Source: Gibbula magus
Taxonomy: Eukaryota > Mollusca > Gastropoda > Trochida > Trochidae
DNA length: 64,000 nt
Direction of reading: 5' to 3'
NCBI GenBank assembly: GCA_936450465.1
Contig: OW388297.1
Coordinates: 56,784,989 to 56,848,988 of the forward strand
Shown: one piece after another, positions 1 to 13,422 of the stretch
Layout: every line of letters begins with the position of its first letter
Position numbering within the stretch: the first letter of the stretch is position 1
Notes under the pieces: model-generated
What the model was told of the DNA's origin: nothing
The model's database searches: none
Seen by the model: the letters and a program-made list of their open reading frames with translations, nothing else
Made by a program: the position numbers and the translations under genes

Positions 1-30
1 GGGGCGTTACACCCTTACTCACCTCACTTA
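1..30 (+). mobile_element. SINE 3' tail fragment
   Basis: The first bases resemble the 3' end of the tRNA-headed SINE seen whole at 38086-38382 (a GGCGTTAAAC-like stretch followed by CTCACCTCAC). Only the tail lies in the window. Positions 31-122 are the end of an intron with no other recognisable content. Confidence 0.5.
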
Positions 31-122
31 TCTTTGATTGCTCTTCCTCTATACTTTACTCTGTAATAGTGTAAGCTTATGTTTCAATTTTAATACAAGC
101 TGATTGATGTGTTTGTCCCCAG

Positions 123-240
123 GTGTCGGGGGAGTGCGGACCGGAGCTAACAAGGGGGGAGGAGGGGGAGGGGCTGGAGGTCACGCCGATCCCCAGGGGT
201 ATGGGCGACCTGGGGCCGGAGGGAGCTTTGGTTCTCCTGG
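123..240 (+). CDS. Receptor gene exon 1 of window (Gly-rich)
   Basis: Acceptor CCCCAG and donor GTGAGA. The frame starting at 125 is open and gives [20 protein letters not shown], then a further Gly/Pro-rich stretch. The other frames hold a stop or lack Gly periodicity. It ends in phase 2. Confidence 0.75.
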
Positions 241-3200
241 GTGAGATTCATACTTGTATGCAGTCATAGATGATAAATCTGTGTAGAAGGGGAATTTGAA
301 TAGTTTATTTTATGTGACATGTCATACTAGTAACAGATGTCATAATAATTGTATTTTGCTGAGTATAATAGTATAATATAATATGAATAGTACAATATGA
401 TATTTATTTATTTATGATATATATGATTTTACGACAAAATCTGCTTTCCAAAATGTGCATTTTACACATTGTTGCCCATGATAAGTAGTGACATTTTAAA
501 CACTTGTGATGGCACTGTTTCATGAAGTAATGTAACCAGGACAAACAAAATTTGCCTTATGATTTTTAGCTCATCAGGCCTGAAAGGTCCGATGGGCTTA
601 TGGCATGGCATGGCGTCCTGCGTCCGTCCGTCCGTCCATCCGTCCCTCCGTCCGTCTGTCCATCCGACCGTAAACTTTTCGCTTTTTCGACTTCTTCTCC
701 AGAACCAATAACTCCACAGAGCTGAAATTTTATGTGCAGACTCCTTGGCCAATGGGGATTCTAAATTGTAGATTTCGTGACCCCATGACCCCAAATGGGG
801 TCACAGGGGTCACATCCTTAAAAACCTATTTTCATCTTCTTCTCCAGTTCCAAAAGGTCTAGAGAGCTGAAAAGTTGTGAGCAGACTCCTTGACCAATGG
901 GGATTCTAAATTGTAGATATTGTGACACTGTGACCCCAAATGGGGTCACAGGGGTCACATCCTTAAAAACCTATTTTCATCTTCTTCTCCAGTTCCAAAA
1001 CGTCAAGTGAGCTGAAAAGTTGTGTGCAGAATCCTTGGCAAATGGGGATTCTAAATTGTAGATTTCGTGACCCCATGACCCCAAATGGGGTCACAGGGGT
1101 CACATGTTTAAAAACCCATTTTCATCTTCTTCTCCAGTTCCAAAAGGTCTAGCGAGCTGAAAAGTTGTGTGCAGACTCCTTGGCCAATGGGGATTCTAAA
1201 TTGTCGATTTTGTGACCCCAATCTAGGTCACGGGTCACGACCCAAAAACCTATTTTCATCTTCTTCTCCAGTTTATATGTAAAGCTCTAGAAAGGTGAAA
1301 TGTTGTGTAGAGATTCTTTGGTCAAAGGCGATTCTTGATTGTAGGATTGGTGACCCCAGTGACTCCAAATGTTGGTCACAGGGGTCATGATCTAAAACCC
1401 CTATTATTTTGCTTGTTAACAATGTAGTACTTGAGATAACATAGATATTCAATCTTAGATAATAAATCAATGAAATACTGATGAGCTACAGAGCCCATGG
1501 CTCTATTTTTATGAACTTTTTATGAACAATAATTCTTCTTTTCTAGGTAACATCTTGTGTTTTTCATAAATTTATTGTTTCCTGGAACAAGGAACAAGCT
1601 AATTATTATCATCACTTATAAATGTTGGTCAAAGACATGAATCATAAGCTTCTGAAAATACGAAGAAAGCACATACCTGATTACTTTTAATATTCGTGAT
1701 TTTGTCTGAATCAAGCATGACAGAACTATGCTAATCTGAATTCAGCCTGCCGCCTGCTAAGAGATCTAATGGAGGGGGAGGATGGCCGACAGGGGGAGTT
1801 ACCTACGGAAACTTAAGACTGGCTATCCTCTACATGGGGTCAGGTGGCGGCAGTGGCGGTAACTCTAAAGATCTCGGTAGCACACCGAAAGGTGTGTGGA
1901 ATCTTCTACTTTATTTTCTTTATCTTCATTTTCAACAAGTATTAGTCATAAGGACTGCATCTTTTTTCAACTCTGACTTGATGGAATTTAAATTTTGCAG
2001 AAATTTGGTGAAAGTCGTGTGTTACTGAAGTAGTATTACTTATTCAGTAATACATCTCCAGTTTAAATCTGGTTTACATCAAATAGTGAGGAATTTGTGT
2101 TATTCTCAGAAATTTTTCTTAGTTATTATAGGTGATGACGTGTATTGGTCAAACCTGAGAATAAAATAAGGGCCGGGCCCCAAATAAGAGCCGGACCTCC
2201 AATAAGCGCCGGGGGGGGGGGGGGGAAGAGCCCTCAAATGTTAATAAGGGCCCGAGCCCCTATTAGAGGAAATATGGTACTGAGACTTTTGTGGATGTAT
2301 GTGCAGGAGGAAGGGGAGGTAATGGAGGTTCCATCGTTCAACTGTACGCAACCGGCAACATCCGAGTGACCGGGTCGGTGTCAGTCGCGGGGGAGGAGGG
2401 CCAGGGGGATGTCGCCGCTCAGGCGGGGTCAGTATGTTGTATTTCAGCATTGTTTCCATGGAAACGAGTTGAATTCTAATACAGTTCTTGCATTTGTTAA
2501 TTTCAGGAGTGTAAGTGAAAAAGCGAAATGTTTCATTATTTCATTTGCCCTTATGACCAAGCACTGCATGATCTCTTTCAATCAGTATTCCTTTTTCTGT
2601 ATTTGAAAGAAGATTCACTTTATTTAGTTTGATAATGACTCACATTGCACTATTCCCAGCTGGCAGAGTTATTGCTACATTCTGCATGCACCATGTACCT
2701 GTATCTAGATGCAGTGGGTGTTCGGCTGCCTGCAAAGCTTCTAGTGCAAGCAACTGTATAGGAAGTGCTACTAGAGCATGCTGGGATATGTCTGGACCAG
2801 GAGGAGGAGGAAGTGGAGGCAGCCTCTATATCACTGGCAACGTTGTCGATGTAGGTCAGTCGGAACATTACAAAGTCATTGAAAATCAAGTTAGATTTGA
2901 TTAAATTAAATTAGATTAAGTATTGATTTGTTTCAGCAAAAGCTTAAAGATAGAGTTCTCTTGCCGTCTGTCTGCCATCTTGTTTGTTTCCATTACGTGA
3001 AATGAAAAAATGCTGTATTTTCACTAATTTCTTTGTTAATAATAAACAATATGTATTGATAGAATATTCTTAAAGTCACAAATAATTTATCATTAAACTA
3101 ATCAACAATTAGTTGTGTGTTGGTGTGCTGCAATAAGCTTTCCTCTCTTGTAGCGCTGATAAATGACTTCACTCCTCCTTTGTTGTTATTGTTTAATGAA

Positions 3201-6200
3201 TGGTCGCTAGCCTTTGTGAAATTTTCAAATGAAAAGTCATAGAAATATTACCCTCAGTAATATGTTTCAACTAATTGTGCAATAAGCATATGTGTAAACA
3301 GGAATGTCTTCTCAATTTTTGTTTCCACAAAAAAATGACTCGATAAAGCCCTCTCTTTGAATTAAAACTGGTGAAAAAACTAAGATAATAATACATTTTG
3401 TTTTGAAAGATTAATTTCAGAATCATCTTGATGAAAGAGGTAACAAGAAAGTCACATTTTCTTTCTTCTTTGGAGCAGGTCACAACCGTTTGTGGGCTAA
3501 CGGAGGACGAGGGGGTTACGGAGGGAAGGGGGGATGTGGAGGAGATGGGGGAGTGGGGAGGATACAGATTAATGCCGCCATCTTCAAGGGACATGTGTCC
3601 TCATCATACGGGAAACTCAATACAAACAACGCTACACAACAATACATCGTGAGTGACATATCAATAATTATCATGAAAAAATACAAGTTTTATGTATTTA
3701 CAACTTTATGGCAGTGAGATGTAGCACTTCGGTGTAAATATTAACACTGTTATCAAGCATTAGGTACTCAACATGGTGGTATGGGATATAAATATATATC
3801 AACATCTTACTTCATTTCATTTCATTTCATTTCATTTCATTTCACTTCTCCTCTCCTCTCCTCATTTCACCTTGTCTCACCTCACCTCACCTCACCTCAA
3901 CACCTCACTTCAACTCAACTCAACTCACCTTACCTCATTGTACCTCAACTCAACTTACCTCATTGTAACTCAACTCACCTCACCTTACTCCACCTCACCT
4001 TACCTCAACACTTCATCCTTCACCCTACTTTACCAAAAGTAATCTCACCTCACCTCACCTCAACTCAACTCAACTCAACTCAACTCAACTCAACTCACCT
4101 CACCTCACATCACATCACATCACATCACATCACCTCACCTCACCTCACCTCACCTCACCTCACCTCACCTCACCTCACCTCACCTCACCTCACCTCACCT
4201 CACCTCACCTCACCTCACCTCACATCACATCTCACTTCACAGTATAAAACTTCTCCTAAGTTCACTTCAGCTTGATAATTTTCTCACTTTTCCTCACATG
4301 ATCGATCACCTTCACCCAGCTCACCTATGATTCATTTATTTATTCCAGGACTACAGTATACCGGGACAGAGACTCATCATCCCTCAGGAGACAGTTTTCG
4401 GTAACGAGATATTCCGCGGATGTTACCAGGACTCAAAAACTGAGCGACATTTCGCTTACACTGTACCTCTCACGGCCAAACTGCAGGCTTTGGTAACCCC
4501 AGATTTCTGTATCACTATGTGCAGGTTTGTTTTCCCTTTTCAGTTGCTTTTGGTTTTTTATGTTTGTTAGGTATAAAGCTTAAATGACATGTATTGAAAA
4601 GATTGAAAGAAAAAAAAATCATCAAGAACAAAGTAGTAGTTCTCTCTGAAACATCATAGCAATAGAGGGGGTTCCTTGGTTAAGAGGGCAGACTCACTGT
4701 CAGACAGGATGTAAGCAAGTGAGCAGGCTTTTTAAGTATTAAAGTGAACCAAGCCAAAGAAAGTACTCTGGTTTCAAGGATATATAGACTGTATTCATGC
4801 TTTTCTGTCGAGGCGAAATGGTCGTGTCGTAAGCTGTTGGTACAGTCAATGCTGACGATAGTTGCCTTACTCTGAGGGCGCGGGTTCGAATCCTGCATGG
4901 GACTCAATCCGAAAAAAGTACAAGATTTTGTACTATTGAAGGTAGTGTTATCCCAAATATAACCATGTTGTATTCATGCTACCAACAACAAATAGCCCCC
5001 AGGATGTGTTTGTATTTCAGACAGAAAGGTTACCGGTACACAGGAGTTGAATATGGCCGAGAGTGTTACTGTGACAACGAGTTCAACTGGAATCTGAAGA
5101 AACCGGATGGGTGAGATAACAGTTACAACTGATATAACCATAATGCATACAGTATCACTTTTAGCCCATCAGGCCTGAAAGGCCAGATGGGCTTATGGCA
5201 TGGGCCATGTTCCGGCATCCGGCCATCGTCCGACGTCCGCAAACTTTCATATTTTCGACTTCTCCAGAAATGCTGCACCCTCAAAGCTCAAATTTGTACA
5301 ATATAATCTTAGACTAAGATCTGCAAATTTCATTTAATCACTCCAAAAAGTAAGGGCGTGGTAGGGGTGCAAATTTAATGTGTTTTATTTTGTTAAATAT
5401 AAGGCACAGTATCTTGGCTATATGTGAAATGAACCTGCAACCTGAGCTCAACTCTTTCACCCCCTCATTTTCTCTCTCTCTCTATCTCTCCTCTGCCACT
5501 CTCATTTATCATTGAGGGGTGGGTAGGGAGGGGTAGGGTTGGGTCTCAGTGTGTTGATTACTATGATAAAATGTTCATTGGGTTTGAGTCAAAACTTGTT
5601 TCCACTTATAAGTAGGATATATTAATACCAGTACCGGTAAGTTCAACTTACTTGAGAATAGATTTGTATTGTTTCTCTCCAAATTGTATAACATTTTGCT
5701 TGATGATTTTTGGAATATGTTTATTCTATTTTAATTTGGAGGATCACATTTTCTTCAATATCTTTGCAGGAATTGTGATACTTGGACAACCCATTTTATC
5801 AAAATTTAGTGTCGAGTCATGTTTATGTTATGCACTGACAATTTCAAAACTTTGATTTTTAAGGGCTAGGGGTTGTGCATAATATTGAGAACAATTTATT
5901 TTAGTATTCTACACAAACAATACAATATTTCTGATGAGCTACAAAGCCCATGGTTCTTTTTTTTGTATTCTATCAATGTAATCAATGTTCTCCTCAAATT
6001 TAGTATTTGAGACTTTGCCGGGTTGAAATAATAGCAGTGTTTTATACAAACATTATATAACAAATGGGTGTCCAACTTAGATGTGGATTTCAAATTTGTT
6101 ACCAATATTGTCAATAAAGGAGTGATATCAAGAGGGTCCATCATTTCTAAGGGATGAGAAGAATTATGTACATAACTGTTATTTCAACCATCCATTCTGG

Positions 6201-9200
6201 CAACAAAAAACATGGTACCAACTCGGAAGTCTTGTTGACATCTGAGTAATAGCAGATAATGCTTATAATCTTCATCAGAGACTGCAACATGCCATGTAGA
6301 GGAGACAGTCAACAGTTCTGTGGAGCCGCATACAGAATGGCCGTGTACGGTCCACGCCCCCTGGTTGCAGGTGAAGGTCACAACGGAGTTACCTCCTCTT
6401 GTACATCCTGGTGTGCCACTGCAGATGCCTACTCTGGACAGGTAGGGTTTTGGATCTACTTTACTTCCTGATGTGTCACAGCAGATGCCTACTGGGGACA
6501 GGTAGGGTTTTGGATCTACTTTACTTCCTGATGTGTCATAACAGATGCCTACCTGGGGTTAGGTAGGGTTTTGGATCTACTTTACTTCCTGATGTGTCAT
6601 AACAGATGCTACTCGGGACAGGTTGGGGTTTGGATCTACTTTACTTCCTGATGTGTCATAACAGATGCCTATTGGGACAGGTAGGGTTTTGGATCTACTT
6701 TACTTCCTGATGTGTCATAACAGATGCCTACTCGGGACAGGTAGGGTTTTGGATCTACTTAACTTCCTGATGTGTCATAACAGATGCCTACTCGGGACAG
6801 GTAGGGTTTTGGATCTACTTTACTTCCTGATGTGTCATCAGATGCTACTCGGGACAGGTTTGGGTTTGGATCTACTTTACTTCCTGATGTGTCATAACAG
6901 ATGCCTACTCGGTACAGTTATGAAATGGTGATCTTGTGTAAGAACTGATATATGCAAAATGTGGATAAGCAATACATCCAGATGATATTGAAGATATCCC
7001 ACTATCATATGTCTGTCTGTCTGTTTGTCTGTAAATGAGTGAAGGAGTTGGATATTTATCATTTCTAACTTCTGGCAGCCGAAGACTGGACTCTGTGACC
7101 TGTCGAGTGAGAAGTCCACATCGTGGAAGGTGATGTGTGACTGTCCCTCAGGGCTGATGGGAACTGACTGTGACCAGGTTTGTTTGCCTTGTTTTTATTA
7201 TCTAGTTATGTTCAATATAGTTGTATACAAACTGTAATGTTATCTTTCTCATGTCTATTTTACATCCAGTGAAAATTCCGTTGATAATTGCAATCCTCAC
7301 CTTTCGAATCAAACGCACCTGATGAAACAGGATGCTTTTGTTACACAAATATAATGGATATTTATACTGTGCAAGTTATCCACACCCGAATGCATGCTCA
7401 ATGTGCTTCACATTATTACCCTGACATAATTGTACTTTAGAAGCTGCCGAAAGAGCTACACAAAGTCATGTACACCTTTCAGCTTTCAGGTACCCAAATA
7501 CAGCTGACTTTACCTAGTTAGTGAAAGGATAATCAAGATATTTCCCATGCTATCTGAGTGGCATTTATCTACTATAGATAAATTAATTATCTACTATAGA
7601 TAAATTAATTATCTAGTGTTTATTCTGAGGGAAAGTATTTTTTTAAAAGATTAAATTTGTGAAAGGAAAACCTCCTATTACTTAAATTTTGACAGGGATG
7701 CAGTAACAGCACCTGGGGTAAAAATTGTCACAACTTGTGTGTCTGTAACAAGACCAATACTGTGAACTGTAATGCTATCGACGGGCAGTGTAACTGTAAG
7801 CCAGGTTACACCAGCGCAGACTGTAACCAACTGTGTCCAGCGGGAACATTCGGACACAACTGTCAAGGTAGGTGATTACAAATGGTGGCTTTTGAAAATA
7901 AATTCATGATAAGGTGGACAAAATTATTTAGTTGGTTTACTGATTCTCATACCATGATTTTAAACAATTTGGAAAAATTCTTATTCAGAATCCCTCGTTA
8001 TTAAAAATTTTGCCAGATTTTACACCCGAACTAAAAATATAAGTGAAAAATTAGGATTTTCTTTAAAAAGTTTGTACCAGTATACTAAGCTCAACAATTT
8101 CATCTACACTAATGCAAAGTCTTTTTTCCTTTGCCTCCTGCCTTCAGACATTTTGGCCAAACAAATCTGTAAACAAAGTTATTAATTTTGCCTGGCCTTA
8201 TGACAATTAATTTCAGAATGTCTGATATCCAGATAATCACTGGTAATTTTTTACACTTTTGATTTAAAACTTTGTAAGCTCAGTTATTGCCTCCGCTTAT
8301 TTGCAAATGGTTTATTTCAATATCTTTGCAAGTTGCTCATTTACAGATTGAGCAATTAATTGTCCTTAAATGTTCTGTAAACAATCTGAATGTCATTCTT
8401 GTTCTAAATTCTATTCTATTTCCTTTGTTTTTATTTGTTGTAAGGAAAGTGCAACTGCTTGGAAACTGCCACCTGTGATCCTGCTAGTGGAAACTGCATG
8501 TAAGATTTCTGTGAAAATGCTTTCTGGTTTGGGGGAATTCTTGCTTTGGTTAGAGGAGGACACACAAATCATTTTTGCTATTTCTATTTAGCTGTTATAT
8601 ATGCCATCTAAAGATTTTGAATGTTGTTTTTAACAATGTATAATTTGATAAATTATTCAAATCCTGCTGAGCTACAGAGTCAGTGGCTCTATATTTCTGT
8701 GTTGCTCATCTCTCAACCACCCCAAATATTCCTTCTGTTCCATGTTTTAAAACAAGTTTTTTATTTCTCATGATATCGTCAACAGCAAGATTTTTAGGCC
8801 AATGAAAACAAAAAAGTGTCATGGTAAATGGTAATTCATTTGTCTATGACGATGATTTTGCCTGCTCCCCAGATGCAAGGCAGGTTGGATGGGGTCTCGC
8901 TGTGGTATCCCCTGCCCCCCGGGGCTGTACGGAGCCAACTGTACCCAGAAGTGCAACTGTTACCAAGGCTCGTGCTCTCCAGAGGATGGCACTTGTGACT
9001 GTGATCCCGGCTATAAGCTGCGTGAGTAAGAATTCATAATTAACCCTTTATCTGTCTGTACAGTAATATTCCGGGATATTTCGCAACTTTTACGTTTATT
9101 ATTCCCTTTGTTGATGATTCCTGTGAACTGACCACTCAAAATGGTTTGTTCAGTGATGAATTCAGAAATTTAACCTTTTACGTGTTTGCGCAGTAATAAT

Positions 9201-11168
9201 ACGGGTGTACCCATTAATCTTGAGCTATTTTAGATGCATTATTAGCCTCTGAGCACATGGACTATGCCTGGTGTTGTGGTTCATGCAAACACTCAGGAAT
9301 GATTTGGAACTGATTATATCAGCAGTTAGGCAAAGGAGGCAAAGGAAAAAGCATGGCTAGAGCATTATGAAAGGCTTCTAAATGTAGAATTTGACTGGGA
9401 CCCTGAACTCCTTACTGTTGAACCCCCACTGGAAGGACCACCTATCCCTATCACCATTGATATGGTGAAGAAGGCCATCTCTAAGATGAAGTCGGGCAAA
9501 GCAGCTGGGCCATCAGGAATAGTTGTGGAGATGATCAGAGCCGCAGGTGACACAGGAGAAGCCATAATCTGTGACCTTGCAACCTCCATTGTCCAAGACG
9601 GCAAGGTCCCCTCCGACTGGGAGCACAGTTTCATCGTCAATCTCTACAAGGGCAAAGGTGACGCTCTAGACAGAGGAAACTATCGTGGACTCAAGCTGAC
9701 AGATCAAGTCATGAAAGTCCTGGAAAGGGTAGTGGATAGCCACATCAGGCAATTGGTTACCATCGACGAATCTCAGTTTGGCTTTGTCCCTGGCAGAGGT
9801 CCAACAGATGCTATATTTGTTGTTCGACAGCTGCAAGAAAAATACCTGGCAGTAAACAAGCGACTCTATATGGCGTTTGTCGACCTCGAGAAGGCTTTCG
9901 ACCGTGTACCTCAAAAGGTGATCTGGTGGGCACTAAGGAAACTCGGTGTAGATGAGTGGATAGTACGCTTAGTGCAGGGGATGTATGACAACTCTCCCAA
10001 CCGTGTCCTTGTTGGTAACGCCTACAGTCAAGAATTTACTGTGATGGTCGGTGTCCATCAGGGATCAGTGTTGAGCCCCCTGCTCTTCATCATTGTGCTA
10101 GAAGCCCTCTCACGGGAATTCCGTGCAGGTGTCCCCTGGGAAGATCTCTACGCAGATGACCTTGTGATCATCACCGAATCACTAGAGGAATGTTTCGAAA
10201 GACTACTGACATGGAAAGAAACAATGGAAAGAAAAGGACTGCGAGTAAATGCTGGCAAGACAAAGATCATGATCTGTGACACAGGCCTCGACCAACTTCA
10301 AGACTCAGGCAACTTCCCATGTGCTGTCTGCCGTAAAGGTGTAGGCAACAACAGCATATTCTGCAACGGCTGTAAGCACTGGGTGCACAAGAAATGCAGT
10401 GGACTCAAGCACCTATCAGAGGACCCTTACTTTAGGTGTTCCAGATGCCAGGGAACAGCCCGGTCACTTGACGGCAGACCACAAAAAGAAGTACAAGTCG
10501 GGTCACATAAGTTGGAGGTGGTTAGTTCCTTCTGCTACCTAGGAGACATGCTTTCCGCGGGTGGAGGCTGCGAGCTCACAACCATCACACGGGTGAAGAC
10601 AGCCTGGAAGAAGTTCAAGGAGCTGCTACCGGTCTTAACATCACGCCACCTATCGCACAAAACCCGTGGTCAGGTGTACAGCACTTGTGTGAGAAGCGCT
10701 ATGCTCCATGCCTGCGAGACCTGGGCACTGACAAAACCAAACCTCCATCGCCTTCAGCGTAACGACAGGGCCATGATCAGACAAGTATGCAATGTCAAGG
10801 CAAAAGACACCGCCAACATACGATCAAGTGAGCTACTTGGACAGCTAGGCCTCAAGGATCTCGACCTTATCCTAAGGGAGAGAAGACTACGCTGGTTCGG
10901 TCATGTAGAGCGATCAAACAATGCCATCAAGTGTGTCCTGGACCACAAAGTCAGTGGAAAGCGTGGACCTGGCCGACCAAGAATGACTTGGAAAGAGCTG
11001 ACGGACAGAGACCGCAGACAGTGGAAGCTCACCAAAACAGACCCCATTGAAAGAAAAACGTGGAGATCAGAAGTGAAATCTGCCATGCGTGCAGCTAGCC
11101 AGTTACCTGGATGGAGGCCCACCAGTGTGGATGATGCCCCCGGACCTGCACGTTAAACAAAAAGAACC

Positions 11169-11200
<32 letters not shown>

Positions 11201-13386
11201 GTTAATGGGTTTAACTGGTAACAACGTCTTGGTTATTCTCATTGCTCATGGAGATATTTGACATTTACTATGTCTGTAAGAAGCTGTCTATGAATCTTTA
11301 TTCAACCTCATGTAAGAATGTCGATCCCTGATTGGTCCACGTGACCATTATCAAATATCAATCAAAACTGTCATACGGGTTGATAAATCTTCCCAAGGGT
11401 GGTAAATGTTTTATATCCCACAACATGAATAAAGCATGCATCCACGTCAATCATTCCATGTCACGTGACGCAAGTTAAAGGTCATAGTTTGCTCGATCTG
11501 TGTTTTTTTTTATGATATTTTGAGACATGCGGTAAGATAAATACATTATAACATTCAGTCGCCTACAGCTCGTTGGATAAACACTAACATGGGTCTGATA
11601 AATTACGATGTCAGCCTCCACTGAATGTTATAACTTTTAGTGTCTGTTTGTTACCCAGGCAAGTTGTCTGTATATCTGTGTTTGTGCGACCCAGGCAAAC
11701 TGTCTGTATATCTGTGACTGTGTTTCTTTCTGTAACTGTGTTTCTTTCTGTAACTGTGTTTCTTTCTGTGTGTGTATCTGTGTCTGTGTCTGCTTACAGC
11801 GTACTGTGCAGAGATGTGTGACCCAGGAGACTACGGACCCAGCTGTCTGTATATCTGTGACTGTTTCTTTCTGTGTCTGTGTCTGCTTCAACGTACTGTG
11901 CAGAGATGTGTGACCCGGGAGACTATGGACCCAGCTGTCTGTATATCTGTGTCTGTGTTTCTTTCTGTATGTGTATCTGTGTCTGTGTCTGCTAACAGCG
12001 TACTGTGCAGAGATGTGTGACCCAGGAGACTACAGACCCAGCTGTCTGTATATCTGTGTCTGTGTTTCTTTCTGTGTGTGTATCTGTGTCTGTGTCTGCT
12101 TACAGTATACTGTGCAGAGATGTGTGACCCAGGAGACTACAGACCCAGCTGTCTGTATATCTGTGTCTGTGTTTCTTTCTGTGTGTGTATCTGTGTCTGT
12201 GTCTGCTTACAGCGTACTGTGCAGAGATGTGTGACCCAGGAGACTACGGACCTAGCTGTCTGTATATTTGTGACTGCAACCTGCAGGACTGTGATCCCCG
12301 CACCGGAGTGTGTCGGTGTGGGCCTGGACTCCGAGGGGACAAATGTGAAAAGGTACACAGACTCTCGCTGGTTAACATCAGGGGTTGACATTGGTCTTGG
12401 ATTCAGGATTGGGTTTAGGACTTTATTAGTGGGGATTAACATCATTGTATCACATGAATTTTGACACTTGACATTAGTGGTTGACATTGACGGTTGACAT
12501 TTTGTGACCTTTGGTGTTGACATCTATAGTTGACATTTATGGTCAGCAAATCACATTATCCTTATATTTCTTTCAACTGCATGGATATACTTTGGAAATT
12601 TATATTGTAATATTTCTATAAAGATCCAAGGGAAAACTTAATGATTCTTCTAGTATAAAGTTAGGCCGGGTCAGCGCAATGTAAGCGTGTTCAGCTTCAG
12701 ATTAAGAGGTCAGGGGTTCGAATCCCACCAGGGGCTAAGGAACATTTTCTACTATGGAGAACTGTTCTACATGCAGTTAGGTTTGGGTGCAATGCTTCAC
12801 TGAATTTCAGCGCAGTACCAGTGATGGTTCTCTATAGTTCAAGTCAATGCTCACTGCATTGCATAGCCACCATAGCGTTTTGGGTTTTTTCCCTGCAATA
12901 ATAAGAGCCACCGTGATAGAAGTGAAATACTCTTTAAAGCGGAATTAAACCCCAACTCACCTCACCTCTAATATAGAGATAACCAAAAAATAACCTTAGG
13001 ACACATATCCAACGTAAGTCACATCCACAAATCTTAACCCTGTTTCAGCCATGCCAGTTTGGTTCCTATGGACAGAACTGTGCCATGAAGTGCAACTGTA
13101 CTGATGAAAGCGCAGGGTGTGACAGTGGGACAGGAGCGTGCAGATGTCTTCCAGGGTATATCGGCGAGAGGTGCGAGACTACATGCTCTGACTGGAGGTA
13201 AGAATATTTCTTACAAGAAAATTGCAAACGAAAGAAGAATTTTACATAAATATGTTAATTATATAGTTTTGATAAGACTAAAATTTGCATTGGTATGTTC
13301 AAAACAAACCAATTAGTCATTCTATACAGACTGCTGAGATTGCAGTTCCCTGGGATTATTAAAGTTTCGTCCCTATTGAGTAGAAA

Positions 13387-13422
<36 letters not shown>

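Noticed and set aside
2660..2714. Upstream start of receptor exon 4 at the CCCAG acceptor (2659)
   Set aside because: It would put a TAG in frame after exon 3; the acceptor at 2714 keeps phase.
3781..4275. Long open frames of HLTSP repeats
   Set aside because: Translation of a CACCT pentamer array; open in several frames and inside an intron.
8287..8591. Overlapping ORFs around exon 11
   Set aside because: Shadows; only the 55-nt exon between TAAG and GTAAGA fits the EGF phase.
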